From assembly GCA_029203105.1 (NCBI GenBank), contig CP119318.1:2432501-2496500 (forward strand): a stretch of DNA of 64,000 bases. The letters are read 5' to 3'. The notes under the pieces are model-generated. The model saw only the letters and a list, made by a program, of their open reading frames with translations. It did not search any database and was not told the origin of the DNA. This document shows positions 27,371 to 36,407 of this stretch, in pieces. The first letter of the stretch is position 1. Every line of letters begins with the position of its first letter. The position numbers and the translations under genes were made by a program. Origin of the DNA: Candidatus Kaistia colombiensis (GTDB lineage Bacteria > Pseudomonadota > Alphaproteobacteria > Rhizobiales > Kaistiaceae).

Positions 27371-28243
27371 ATGCCAAACGACATCAACGCCGCCGCTTCC
27401 GGCCAATTCAAGATCGGCGGCGATCTTACCGTCAACCGGCTCGGCTTCGGCGCCATGCGGGTCACCGGCGACGGCATCTGGGGCGAGCCGAAGGATATCG
27501 CCGAAGCGAAGCGCACGCTGAAGCGCGTGCCGGAACTCGGCATCGATCTGATCGATACGGCCGACAGCTACGGCCCCTATGTCAGCGAGGACCTGATCGC
27601 CGAGGTGCTGCATCCCTACAAGGGCCTCGTCATCGCCACCAAGGGCGCGCTGACCCGGCATGGCCCGAATATCTGGCAGGTGGTCGGCCGGCCGGAATAT
27701 CTGCGCCAGTGCGTGCTGATGAGCCTGCGCCGGCTGAAGATCGACCGCATCGATCTCTGGCAGTTGCACCGGATCGATCCGCGCGTGCCGCGCGACGAGC
27801 AGTTCCAGGTGATCGCCGACATGCGCAAGGAAGGCCTGATCCGCCATGTCGGCCTGTCGGAGGTCTCCGTCGCCGAGATCCAGGCGGCGCAGAAGTTCTT
27901 CCCGGTGACGACGGTGCAGAACCAGTACAACCTCGTCGATCGCAAGAGCGAGGCGGTGCTCGACTTCGCCGAGGCCAACCAGATCGGGTTCATCCCGTGG
28001 GCGCCGCTCGCCTCCGGCGATCTCGCCCGGCCGGGCTCGGCGCTGACCAAGATCGCCGGCAAGCTCGGCGCCACGCCGGGCCAGGTGGCGCTCGCCTGGC
28101 TGCTCAAGCGCTCGAAGGTGATGTTGCCGATCCCCGGCACCGGAAGCGTCAGGCACCTCGAGGAAAACACCGCCGCCGCCTCGATCCAGCTTTCCGACGA
28201 GGATTTTGCCGCGCTCGACGTCGAAGCCCGCCGCGCGGCGTAG
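27371..28243 (+). CDS. Aldo/keto reductase
   Basis: A 290-residue NADPH-dependent reductase with the TIM-barrel AKR fold. LIDTADSYGPYVSEDLIAE holds the catalytic Asp and Tyr, VIATKGALTRHG the Lys, and LWQLHRIDP the His. The C-terminal GTGSVRHLEENTAAA is the cofactor-binding segment. The substrate is unknown. It starts at ATG 27371, after a 280-base gap from the restriction gene. Confidence 0.9.
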   Translation: MPNDINAAASGQFKIGGDLTVNRLGFGAMRVTGDGIWGEPKDIAEAKRTLKRVPELGIDLIDTADSYGPYVSEDLIAEVLHPYKGLVIATKGALTRHGPNIWQVVGRPEYLRQCVLMSLRRLKIDRIDLWQLHRIDPRVPRDEQFQVIADMRKEGLIRHVGLSEVSVAEIQAAQKFFPVTTVQNQYNLVDRKSEAVLDFAEANQIGFIPWAPLASGDLARPGSALTKIAGKLGATPGQVALAWLLKRSKVMLPIPGTGSVRHLEENTAAASIQLSDEDFAALDVEARRAA

Positions 28244-28391
28244 GCCGCTCGTGTCTCTCGCCGGTCGCGGTATTGTCGCGGCCGGCGGGTGACCTTCTTG
28301 ACGCACCCCGAGGGCGAGGGTCTTCATCCGGCGATCCCAGGGGAAACCCCGACCCGGCGCGTCGGCTCAACCCGTCTGGCGAGACGCGCGA

Positions 28392-28922
28392 TCAGGCAGG
28401 TGCATACGTCAACCGGATCACGTCCTCGCCAACGCGATCGGTGGAAACAAGGCGGAGCGGCGGGCGCGGGCCGGCGAAGAACGGCTTGCCGCGACCGAGA
28501 ACGACGGGATGCAGGTAGAGCCGATACTCATCAACAAGACCAAGCTCGGTCAGGCTTCGCGCCAGCTCGGGTCCGGCAACGGCAATCTCCCCGGCGAGCC
28601 GAGCTTTCAGGTCGCGTATCACCGTCTCGATGTCATCCCCGACAAGCGTTGCGTTGGGGCCGACGGACTCCAGCGAGCGCGACACGACCCACTTCGGCTG
28701 GCGCCGCCATGCCGCCACGAACTCGCGTTGCTCCGCGCTCCACTCAGCACGGTCTTCGTCCCAATAGCGCATGAGCTCGTAGATGCGGCGACCGTACACA
28801 CTGCCCGTCAGGTCGCGGACATGCTCGATCCAGTGACGAAAGAGGGCGGGGCCGGTCGACATTTCCTCGTGGTCGACGTAGCCGTCCAGGGACTGGTTCA
28901 TTCCAAAGACGAGCTTCGCCAT
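28392..28922 (-). CDS. RibD C-terminal / dihydrofolate reductase-like protein
   Basis: A 176-residue protein of the RibD-C family, starting MAKLVFGMNQSLDGYVDHEE. YGRRIYELMRYWDED and KWVVSRSL follow, and IAVAGPELARSLTELGLVDE and LHPVVLGRGKPFF are the signature parts. These small reductases bind NADPH; true DHFR activity is not implied. It lies downstream of the PQQ enzyme on the same strand, with 134 bases between them. Confidence 0.87.
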   Translation of the reverse strand: MAKLVFGMNQSLDGYVDHEEMSTGPALFRHWIEHVRDLTGSVYGRRIYELMRYWDEDRAEWSAEQREFVAAWRRQPKWVVSRSLESVGPNATLVGDDIETVIRDLKARLAGEIAVAGPELARSLTELGLVDEYRLYLHPVVLGRGKPFFAGPRPPLRLVSTDRVGEDVIRLTYAPA

Positions 28923-29056
28923 GCTGCAAATCCCCACCGCAGGCCATTCGGAATAGCTGGAGGCAATGCTCCGCAAGTGAAGTTGGGCATGGGCCGCGCG
29001 CGCTCGGGGAAGAGGGCACGCCGCAGCCCGATGCCCTCTGACGCGCCTCGCGCCCG

Positions 29057-31030
29057 TCAATCCGGCAGGGCGAAGGCGACGACTTCGTCGGAAACCCTCG
29101 GCGTCAGGATCGAATTGCCGCCGACGGTGAACACCACATATTGCTTGCCCTTGTAGTCGTAGACGGCCGGCATCGCGACGGCCGGCGCTTCGACCAGCGA
29201 TTTCCACAGCACGTCGCCCGTCTTCAGGTCGAGCGCGCGGACGCGCGAATCCATCGAGGCGCCGATGAAGATCACGCCGGTCGCGGTGACGACCGGGGCG
29301 CCGATGGTGATCGTTCCCCAGGATTCCGGCATGTAGAAGCCCCATTTCTGGATCTGGCCGAAGGGCCGGTTCCAGAGTTGCGCGCCGGTCTTCAGGTCAT
29401 AGGCGGCGATGGTGCCATAGGGCGGCTTCCAGCAGGGCATGCCGATCGGGTTCAAGAAGGTGTTCAAATTCATGCCGTAGGGGCCGCCGGTCTGCGGAAA
29501 CAGGCCACCGGTCTCGCCGCCGCCGCTGACCGCCTTGTCGTAGTCGGCGCGCGTCAACAGCTGGTAGGTCTGCACCGCGCTGGACGAATTGACGACGAAG
29601 GTCTGCGAGCGCGGGTCGACGGCGCCGCCGCCCCATTCCGTCCCGCCGATCGTGCCGGGATAGACCAGCGAGCCCTGCAGGCTCGGCGGCGTGAAGCGGC
29701 CCTGGTCGACCAGCGATTTCGCCGTGCGGCTGCAATAGCCGAAGCTTGCCCAATCGGCGAGATCATAGACGCCCGGCCACTTGTCCGGCACGACCGGCTT
29801 CGGCAGGTCGACGAAGGGCTGCGTCGGGGCGGAATGCTCGCCCGGCACCGTCGATTTCGGCACCGGCCGTTCTTCCATCGGATAGATCGGTTCGCCGGTG
29901 GTGCGGTCGAGCACATAGATGAAGCCCTGCTTCGACGTCTGCACCAAAGCGGGGATCTTCTTGCCGTCCTTGTCGAGGTCGATCAGCGTCGGCGCGGCGT
30001 TGGTGTCGAGGTCCCAGAGGTCGTGATGCACGAGCTGGCGGCTCCACAGCATCTTGCCGGTCGGGATGTCGAGCGCCGACACCGAGGTGATGACTTCCAG
30101 GCCGTCCGGGATGTCGCCGCCATAGAAATTGGGGCTGGGCGAGGAGACGGGGATGTAGAGGATCTGCCGCTCCGGATCGATCGACATCGAGGCCCAGACA
30201 TTGGCCGTTCCGGTCTTGTTGATGATCTCCTGCGGCAGCGAGTGGAACTCCCAGCGCAGCGCCCCGGTGCGGGCGTCGAACGCGAAGACGGTGCCGGGGC
30301 TGTCGACCATCTGGTCCCAATCCTTGCCGGCCCAGCCGACCAGGAGATAGTCCTTGAACACGGTCGGCGGCTGCAGGATCGACAGCGGCCATTTGGCGTT
30401 CTGCGTGTTGTAGACGTTGATGTCGAGCACGCCCGCCTGGCCGAAATCGGCGCAGGGCTTGCCGGTATCGGCATCGACCGCATGCAGCTTGGCGTCCATC
30501 GTGCCGATATAGACGCGCTTCTCGCAGGGCTGGCCGGCGACGGGCGCATCGGCCTGCCAGTAGGCGACGCCGCGGTTCTTCAGGTCCGGCTGCGTCAGCG
30601 CCTTCAGTTCGCCCTTGCTGTCATAGGTCCATTTGACCTTGCCGGTGTCCGGCTCGAGCGCAAAGATCCGGTAGAACGGCGTGCCGAGATAGACGGTGTC
30701 GTTGACGAAGAGCGGCGTCGCCGACCAGACCGAGGGCGGCGTCGGGCCCGAGCCATCCGACATGTCGCCGGTATGCACCTTCCAGGCGAGCTGGAGGTCC
30801 TTGACGTTTTCCGGCGTGATCTGCGTCAGCGGCGAGAATTTCTGCGCCTGCAGGTCGCCGTTGAAGGTCGACCAGTACTTGGCCGGATCGTTGAGGTTCG
30901 GCGGCGCGGCAGCGTCCTGCGCCAGACCGACCCCGGACATCCCGAGAAGGCTGGCAAGGCCGACGAGGCTGGAAAGCGCGAGGCGTTTGCAGAGGGCGAG
31001 ATCCGGGAGACGAGCTTCGGTCCGAGGCAT
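29057..31030 (-). CDS. Periplasmic PQQ-dependent dehydrogenase
   Basis: A 657-residue quinoprotein. An N-terminal signal sequence (LALSSLVGLASLLGMSGVGLA) leads to an eight-bladed propeller with repeated docking motifs (ALEPDTGKVKWTYD, AFDARTGALRWEF, AYDLKTGAQLWNRP, ALDLKTGDVLWKS). It resembles the catalytic part of membrane-bound glucose/quinate-type dehydrogenases, but the membrane helices normally fused at the N-terminus are missing. A separate five-helix protein is encoded 14 bases upstream in the same operon. It oxidises an alcohol or sugar in the periplasm and passes electrons to quinone; the substrate is unknown. No PQQ synthesis genes are in view. Confidence 0.88.
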   Translation of the reverse strand: MPRTEARLPDLALCKRLALSSLVGLASLLGMSGVGLAQDAAAPPNLNDPAKYWSTFNGDLQAQKFSPLTQITPENVKDLQLAWKVHTGDMSDGSGPTPPSVWSATPLFVNDTVYLGTPFYRIFALEPDTGKVKWTYDSKGELKALTQPDLKNRGVAYWQADAPVAGQPCEKRVYIGTMDAKLHAVDADTGKPCADFGQAGVLDINVYNTQNAKWPLSILQPPTVFKDYLLVGWAGKDWDQMVDSPGTVFAFDARTGALRWEFHSLPQEIINKTGTANVWASMSIDPERQILYIPVSSPSPNFYGGDIPDGLEVITSVSALDIPTGKMLWSRQLVHHDLWDLDTNAAPTLIDLDKDGKKIPALVQTSKQGFIYVLDRTTGEPIYPMEERPVPKSTVPGEHSAPTQPFVDLPKPVVPDKWPGVYDLADWASFGYCSRTAKSLVDQGRFTPPSLQGSLVYPGTIGGTEWGGGAVDPRSQTFVVNSSSAVQTYQLLTRADYDKAVSGGGETGGLFPQTGGPYGMNLNTFLNPIGMPCWKPPYGTIAAYDLKTGAQLWNRPFGQIQKWGFYMPESWGTITIGAPVVTATGVIFIGASMDSRVRALDLKTGDVLWKSLVEAPAVAMPAVYDYKGKQYVVFTVGGNSILTPRVSDEVVAFALPD

Positions 31031-31044
31031 GATCGGCGCTTTCG

Positions 31045-31425
31045 TCAGGAGGAGGGGATCGCTTTCAGGTCGCGTGCGGGTCCGAACACATGCAGCAGCC
31101 AGCCGACGAGGGCGACGGCCATCAGCCAGAGCAGGGCCTGGCTTTCGAGCAGGTAGGCGGCGAATCCGGTGCCGAAGATGTCGATCAGGCAGCCGATGAC
31201 GAGGAAGCCGCGCAGAAACCCGCCGAGGCGCGCGGCGCGCGCCAGGATCACCGCCGCGACCAGCAGGATCGCCGTCGAGGCGATGACGAGGAGGGTGCCC
31301 GGCTCGCCGGCAATGCCGCTGTCGCGGCTGAAGTAGTTGGCGATCGAAACGGCCAGCCCCGCCAGGGCGGCGAGCGCCATCAGCCAGGCGCCGGAAGTGA
31401 CAATGCTGCCGTTACGCATGCTCAT
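31045..31425 (-). CDS. Small membrane protein, likely membrane partner of the PQQ dehydrogenase
   Basis: A 126-residue protein with four hydrophobic helices: WLMALAALAGLAVSIANYF, LLVIASTAILLVAAVILA, GFLVIGCLIDIFGTGFAAY and LLWLMAVALVGWLLHVF. It precedes the dehydrogenase gene by 14 bases. Size, helix number and position match the membrane anchor domain that is fused in one-chain PQQ glucose dehydrogenases, so it may be the quinone-docking subunit. This role is inferred from context only. Confidence 0.7.
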   Translation of the reverse strand: MSMRNGSIVTSGAWLMALAALAGLAVSIANYFSRDSGIAGEPGTLLVIASTAILLVAAVILARAARLGGFLRGFLVIGCLIDIFGTGFAAYLLESQALLWLMAVALVGWLLHVFGPARDLKAIPSS

Positions 31426-31603
31426 GCACCCCCATCGTCGGCACGCACCAAAACGCGCCGGAAGAGCCGGACCTTACGTTGCGTCATAGTAAACGATAAG
31501 TGGCTCGTGCATAGAGGCTTTATGGTTCACATTGCCGGGATAGCCGATCCGCGGCGGAGCGTCGCCTGCGCGGGATCGTGTCCGGTCGTCGAAGGAGCCT
31601 TCC

Positions 31604-32585
31604 ATGGAATATACCCGTCTCGGTCGCACTGGCCTTGAAGTTTCCCGTCTTTGCCTCGGCTGCATGAGCTATGGCGATCCGGCGCGCGGCAACCATGCCT
31701 GGACGCTGCCGGAAGCCGAAAGCCGTCCCTTCATCCAGAAGGCGCTCGAGCTCGGCATCAATTTCTTCGACACCGCGAATGTCTATTCCGACGGCTCGAG
31801 CGAGGAGATCGTCGGCAAGGCGCTGAAGGATTTCGCCCGGCGCGAGGAGGTGGTGATCGCCACCAAGGTGCATGGCCGCATGCGCCCGGGCCCCAATGGC
31901 GCCGGGCCTGTCGCGAAAAGCGATCCTGCATGAGATCGACGAGAGCTTGCGCCGCCTCGGGACGGACTATGTCGACCTCTACCAGATCCACCGTTTCGAC
32001 TATGACACGCCGATCGAGGAGACGATCGAGGCGCTCGACGAAGTGGTGAAGATGGGCAAGGCGCGCTATGTCGGCGCCTCCTCGATGCATGCGTGGCAAT
32101 TTGCCAAGATGCTGGCGAAGCAGGAAAATCTGGGCCTCGCCCGCTTCGTTTCGATGCAGGACTACGTCAATCTGCTCTACCGCGAGGAGGAGCGCGAGAT
32201 GCTGCCGCTCTGCGCGGCGGAGGGCATCGGCGTCATTCCCTGGAGCCCGCTGGCACGAGGACGTCTGACCCGCGACTGGGACGCGAAGACGGCGCGCGCC
32301 GAGACGGACGAATTCGGCAAGGGGCTTTATTCCCGCACCGCCGACGCCGACAAGCTGGTGGTGGAGGCGGTTGCCCATGTCGCCGCCCAGCGCGACCTGC
32401 CGCGCGCCCAGATCGCGCTCGCCTGGGTATTGTCGAAATCGGTCGTCACGGCGCCGATCGTCGGCGCGACGAAGACGCAGCATCTCGACGACGCGGCGGC
32501 GGCGCTTTCGATCCGCCTCGACGAGTTCGAGATCGCCGCGCTGGAGGCGGCCTATGTCCCGCATTCGGTGGCGGGCTTCGTCTGA
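31604..32585 (+). pseudogene. Aldo/keto reductase split by a one-base frameshift
   Basis: The first frame (31604-31933) gives MEYTRLGRTGLEVSRLCLGC ... TANVYSDGSSEEIVG ... ATKVHGRMRPGPNGAG and stops soon after. The family continuation LSRKAILHEIDESLRRLGTD, VDLYQIHRFDYDTPIEE, GVIPWSPLARGRLTRDWD and GATKTQHLDDAAAALSIRL is read in the next frame to 32585. One extra C in GCCGGGCCTGTCG near 31906 explains the break; without it a 326-residue protein of normal length results. It is either a recent pseudogene or a sequence error. Confidence 0.8.
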
Positions 32586-32651
32586 GGGCGTCCGGCTTTA
32601 CCTTGCGCCCGCGCGGGCGCACGATCTTCGTGCAAGGAGGTGGGCGCGCTG

Positions 32652-33506
32652 ATGGATGCGATTGCCGCCGCCCGGCGGGCTTATGCCGAGAATCTGCGGA
32701 GCCGGGCCGGTCTTCGTTCGGAGGCGGTGGTCGCCGCCTTCGCCAGCGTGCCGCGCGAACGCTTCGTCGGGCCGCCGCCCTGGCGGATCAAGGATCCGTC
32801 CGAGTGGGTCGATTTCTGGACGGCGACGAGCCGCGATCCGACGGCGCTCTATCAGGATGTGCTGGTGACGCTCGACCGGGAGCGCGGCATCAACAACGGC
32901 CAACCCAGCCTCTGGGCGCTGGTGGTCGACCATCTCGCGATCCGCCCCGGCATGTCGATCGTCCATCTCGGCTGCGGCACCGGCTACTACACGGCGATCC
33001 TGGCGGAGCTGGCCGGCCCCGAGGCGACGATCCTGGCGGTCGAAATCGAACCGGCGCTGGCGGAGCGGGCGCGCGAGGCGCTGCGGCCCTGGCCGCAGGT
33101 TCGCATCGTGCATGGCGACGGCGCGCATCTTGGCCTACCGCCAGCCGATTGCGTCGTCGCCAGCGCCGGGGCGACCCATCCGCTCGCCCTCTGGCTCGAC
33201 GCGCTCAAGCCCGGCGGCCAGTTGCTGTTCCCGATGACCTCGGCGCACGGCCCGGGCGGCATGCTGCTGATCACCCGCCTCACCGCCGGCGGTCATGCGG
33301 CCCAGTTCCTCTGCGGCGCCGCGTTCATCCCCTTCGTCGGCGCGCGCGACGCGCGGTTCGACCGCTCCCTCGCCAGGGCGCTGCTGCGCGATCGCGGCGC
33401 TTCCGTCCGTTCGCTGCGCCGGCGTGCCCATGGCGAGGAAGAGTCCTGCTGGCTGCACGGCGACGGCTGGTGCCTGTCGCGGCTGGAGCCGGCGGCTACC
33501 AGGTGA
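32652..33506 (+). CDS. Protein-L-isoaspartate O-methyltransferase-like methyltransferase
   Basis: A 284-residue SAM-dependent methyltransferase. The N-terminal helical part holds VPRERFVGPPPWRIKDPS and LDRERGINNGQPSL, the PCMT-like pre-core loop. Motif I is VHLGCGTGYYTAILAELAG, and ILAVEIEP and DCVVASAGATHPL follow. The ATG at 32652 lies 11 bases after AAGGAGG. True PCMT repairs isoaspartyl residues; the divergent C-terminal third (about 190-284) makes the exact substrate uncertain. Confidence 0.8.
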   Translation: MDAIAAARRAYAENLRSRAGLRSEAVVAAFASVPRERFVGPPPWRIKDPSEWVDFWTATSRDPTALYQDVLVTLDRERGINNGQPSLWALVVDHLAIRPGMSIVHLGCGTGYYTAILAELAGPEATILAVEIEPALAERAREALRPWPQVRIVHGDGAHLGLPPADCVVASAGATHPLALWLDALKPGGQLLFPMTSAHGPGGMLLITRLTAGGHAAQFLCGAAFIPFVGARDARFDRSLARALLRDRGASVRSLRRRAHGEEESCWLHGDGWCLSRLEPAATR

Positions 33507-34561
33507 AGCCCGGTTCCGGCGCGGCGGCGAACAGCGCCGTCGCCGCCGCGACGAGCGGGCGTGGAAAGCTCTTCAGCGCCTTCGGATCGAAGGCGAGATG
33601 GGGCATGTGGCTCGCCACCAACTGGCCGACGGCACGGGCCTGCGCCAGATCGCGGGCTCGCTGTTCGGGCGCGCGGTCGAGCCGCGCCGACAGCCAGAGC
33701 TTGTGGACCGCGAAGGCGCGCGGGTCGCTGGCGACGATCCGCGTCGGGTAACCGCGCTGGTCGATTGCCACCGCTTCGAAGGGCGGGGCGTTTTCCTGCC
33801 AGTTGAGCCCTTCGATCCCGACGGCGGCGAGATCATCGGCGTCGGGCGTACCACCATGGGCTGCCAGCGAGACGGGCTCGGCTTTCCAGGGCGGATCGCG
33901 CATCGGCCGGATCAGGTCGACCAGATAGCCATCGCGGTTGCGGGCGCGAAATTCGGCGTTCGTGCGGGCAAATGAGCGGTCCACCTTCCGGAGCAAGGCC
34001 AGCAGGCTTCGCTCGTCCTGGCCCTCCTCGGCCGAGAAGGCGAGGCGGGCGCGGGCATCGAACAGGATGTCGATATCTTCCGTCGTCGTCACCCTCGACG
34101 GGAAAGCGGATGCCGGCGGCCGCCTCATAGGCGAAGAGCGCATTGGTGCCGACAACCCGCAGCCCTTGTCCGAGCAGGTCGGCCGCATCCAGGGCGCGCA
34201 GGATGCGAGCGCCTGGATCCGGTACCCGGCCGAGGCCGATGGCCCGGTTGATGGCCGCCTGGCGCTCGATCGCCGCGCGCGCAGCGGCAAGATCGTCCTC
34301 GGCTTCGGCCCTTCCGGCATCGAAGGCTACCTTTATCGCCTCTGTCTCGGGGCTCCGCCGGCCGAGCGATTTCTGCCGCCGGAGGCCGGTTTTCGGGTCG
34401 TAGTAGCTGCGCAGCAGATAGTCCGTCCCGGCCGTTTCGGAGAAGACCATCGAGCCGCGATAGCCCTCGGCGCGCTTCACCGCAGCTCGAAATCCCTCGA
34501 AACGCTGCCGGGAATTGACCATTTCCCGGCGCTGGTCATTGTCAAGTTGTTGAAATTGCAT
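33496..34561 (-). pseudogene. Nucleotidyltransferase-fold protein, frameshifted
   Basis: The start frame (34561 leftward) encodes MQFQQLDNDQRREMVNSRQR ... GLRVVGTNALFAYEAAAGIRFP, typical of GSU2403-type nucleotidyltransferase proteins (GTNA motif). Near 34099 the continuation SRVTTTEDIDILFDARARL, with its DID acidic pair, is found in another frame, which runs to 33496 and includes FAVHKLWLSARLDRAPEQRA. One extra base, a G after TTTCCC on the coding strand, would account for the break. The joined protein would be about 350 residues. The last codons overlap the end of the methyltransferase gene by 11 bases. Confidence 0.75.
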
Positions 34562-34563
34562 GA

Positions 34564-34669
34564 TTCCAACAGTCTGGTTCGAATTGAAGCCGAGGTGTTG
34601 GAAGGGATTGAAGCACGAACGATCGCCGTTTCCAACAGTTGAGTTGGAAACGGCGTATGGGTGTTGGAA
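34564..34669. promoter_or_regulatory. Five GTTGGAA/TTCCAAC motifs and a 13-bp palindrome
   Basis: Copies lie at 34564 (TTCCAAC), 34597 (GTTGGAA), 34630 (TTCCAAC), 34643 (GTTGGAA) and 34663 (GTTGGAA). Two of them sit in the perfect palindrome at 34624-34655, with arms CGCCGTTTCCAAC and GTTGGAAACGGCG around AGTTGA. The array is upstream of the nucleotidyltransferase gene and downstream of the SDR gene, so it may be an operator, a terminator for the SDR gene, or both. Confidence 0.5.
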
Positions 34670-34684
34670 GTGGTCTTGAGCGCG

Positions 34685-35455
34685 CTACCGCGCCGTCCAG
34701 CCGCCATCGACGAGGATGGTCTGGCCGGTGATCATCGAGGCGGCGTCGGAGGCGAGGAAGACGACGACGCCGGAAACTTCCTTCGGCTGGCCTATACGGT
34801 GCAGCGCGGCGATGCGGTCGAGCACGTCGGCGTGGAACTTTGGATCGGACAGCATGTCGGCGGTGCCGTCGGTGCGGATGAAGGTCGGCGCCACGCAATT
34901 GACGCGGACATTGTGCTGGCCCCATTCGACCGCGAAGCACTTGGTCATGTGGCCGACGGCCGCCTTGCTCAGGCAGTAGATCGCCTCGCCGGGCAGCGCG
35001 ACCGAGCCGGCCTGCGAACCCATGTTGATGATGGCGCCGGCGCGCCGGCCGATCATGTGGCGGCCGACATATTGCGACAGGAAGAAGGTCGATTTCACGG
35101 TGAGGTTGATGGTGAAGTCGAAATCTTCCTCCGGAAAATCCTCGACCGGGCCGATCGTGCCGCCGCCGACATTGTTGACCAGGATGTCGAGATGACCGAG
35201 CGCGCCGATCGCCGCGTCGACGGCGGCATAGGCCTGCTTCAGGTCGAGCACGTCCATCTGCAGCGGCAGGGCGCGGCGGCCCATCGCCTCGATTTCCGCG
35301 ACCAGTCCGGCGTCGGCCTTCGCGTCGCGCAAGCCGAGGGCGATGTCGGCACCGGCGGCGGCGAGCGCCAGCGCGGTGGCGCGGCCGAGGCCGCGAGCGG
35401 CGCCGGTGACAAGGGCCGTGCGGCCGGTAAGGTCGAAGCTCGGCAGGTCGTTCAT
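34685..35455 (-). CDS. SDR family NAD(P)-dependent oxidoreductase
   Basis: A 256-residue classical short-chain dehydrogenase. The cofactor motif is TGAARGLG (near 17-24), then NNVGG. The catalytic Ser is in INMGSQAGS and the Tyr-Lys pair in YCLSKAAVGHM. It ends GQTILVDGGWTAR. The start at ATG 35455 follows a GGGAGGGG-like ribosome site. The substrate is unknown; sequence features resemble FabG-like or sugar dehydrogenases. Confidence 0.92.
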   Translation of the reverse strand: MNDLPSFDLTGRTALVTGAARGLGRATALALAAAGADIALGLRDAKADAGLVAEIEAMGRRALPLQMDVLDLKQAYAAVDAAIGALGHLDILVNNVGGGTIGPVEDFPEEDFDFTINLTVKSTFFLSQYVGRHMIGRRAGAIINMGSQAGSVALPGEAIYCLSKAAVGHMTKCFAVEWGQHNVRVNCVAPTFIRTDGTADMLSDPKFHADVLDRIAALHRIGQPKEVSGVVVFLASDAASMITGQTILVDGGWTAR

Positions 35456-35611
35456 CCGGTTCCCCTCCCAGGGATTCTCTCGGGTTTTGCGGCAGGATAG
35501 AGCAGAGCGCGCCGGTCCTTGTCTGGTGGCGGTTGCACTGTGGTGGGTACCTTGTCGGAATGCCACATATCCCACAGACTGGTGGTTGGCCGTGACTTTC
35601 GCGAGGGGGCA

Positions 35612-36196
35612 ATGAATTCAGAAATTAAACTTCCGAGAACTAAGCCGCCTATCACTGAATGCGATCAGGTGCTGGGGCATTTTATGAGGAGTTGGAATCA
35701 GGTTGAGATAAATTACTTCCTGCTCTTCAGTAAATTACTAGATACAAACCAGCCAGCAGCTAGTGCAATCTTCCACGCGATTGATATGCGGGCCCGTAAC
35801 GCCATTATGGCAGCCCTTGGCAGTCAACGCCTAAATGAATTGGACAAAGCTGGGCTGGACGCTTTGGTCGAAAAGACAAAGAAGGCCAGCACCATCAGGA
35901 ACCGCGTAGTTCATGGTTATTGGCAGCTCAAGATCCGGATCACGCGGCACGACAATGGGACTGAAACTGGGCGGTCTGCTACGTGGGTGAGATTCTACCA
36001 TCCGACGGATCCAGATGATTTGGATCGAATGTTCGGAGAAAAGGACAGATCCTTGCTGTCTAGGCATCAATTTACAATCAAGGATATTGAGGCCAACTCA
36101 AAAAATATCTATAATTTATCGAGGGAAATAAAGAAATTTAACGATAATATTGTGCTTACGTTGCCGCCAAATCCTCAGCCGCTGGATTTTTCCTGA
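35612..36196 (+). CDS. AT-rich hypothetical protein with HEPN-like RNxxxH motif
   Basis: A 194-residue all-alpha protein with base composition far AT-richer than its neighbours. Residues 20-110 are helical (VEINYFLLFSKLLD, IDMRARNAIMAALGSQRLNE). They are followed by STIRNRVVHGYWQLKI, where RNRVVH fits the R-N-x3-H motif of HEPN ribonucleases near 97-102. A charged C-terminal part follows (DDLDRMFGEKDRSLLSRHQF). It is possibly an RNase or antiviral/toxin-like protein, but the motif is short and can occur by chance. There is no antitoxin-sized partner next to it. Confidence 0.6.
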   Translation: MNSEIKLPRTKPPITECDQVLGHFMRSWNQVEINYFLLFSKLLDTNQPAASAIFHAIDMRARNAIMAALGSQRLNELDKAGLDALVEKTKKASTIRNRVVHGYWQLKIRITRHDNGTETGRSATWVRFYHPTDPDDLDRMFGEKDRSLLSRHQFTIKDIEANSKNIYNLSREIKKFNDNIVLTLPPNPQPLDFS

Positions 36197-36407
36197 CTGT
36201 GCATGGGTGTTGACGAAGCAGAATGCCCCGCTCAGGCTGCGTTGAGTTTTCCCCGTTCCTCATCTCTATCAATAGGAAAATAATCCTTGACAGCGTGACG
36301 CTGCTCGGATAGGGTTCAGGCATGGTCGAAGAGTTGCGTTCAGCGGTCCGGGTTTCCCAGATGGCAGGATCCTTCAACAGCTTGGCGCCAACGGACTCAC
36401 CCACTCC
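36197..36407. other. Intergenic region before the GTA cluster
   Basis: 211 bases between the AT-rich gene and the first palindrome. Composition is mixed, with AT-rich pieces such as ATCAATAGGAAAATAATCC near 36265. I find no gene. A promoter for the phage-type cluster may lie here, but no box is convincing. Confidence 0.4.

Noticed and set aside
29141..31156. A 671-codon plus-strand frame opposite the PQQ dehydrogenase
   Set aside because: It has no domain and the biased composition of an antisense frame. The reverse strand has the propeller repeats and a signal peptide.
33496..36196. A HEPN-nucleotidyltransferase (HEPN/MNT) toxin-antitoxin pair
   Set aside because: The two genes are on opposite strands, 1 kb apart with an SDR gene between, and the nucleotidyltransferase is of a larger, different family than MNT antitoxins.
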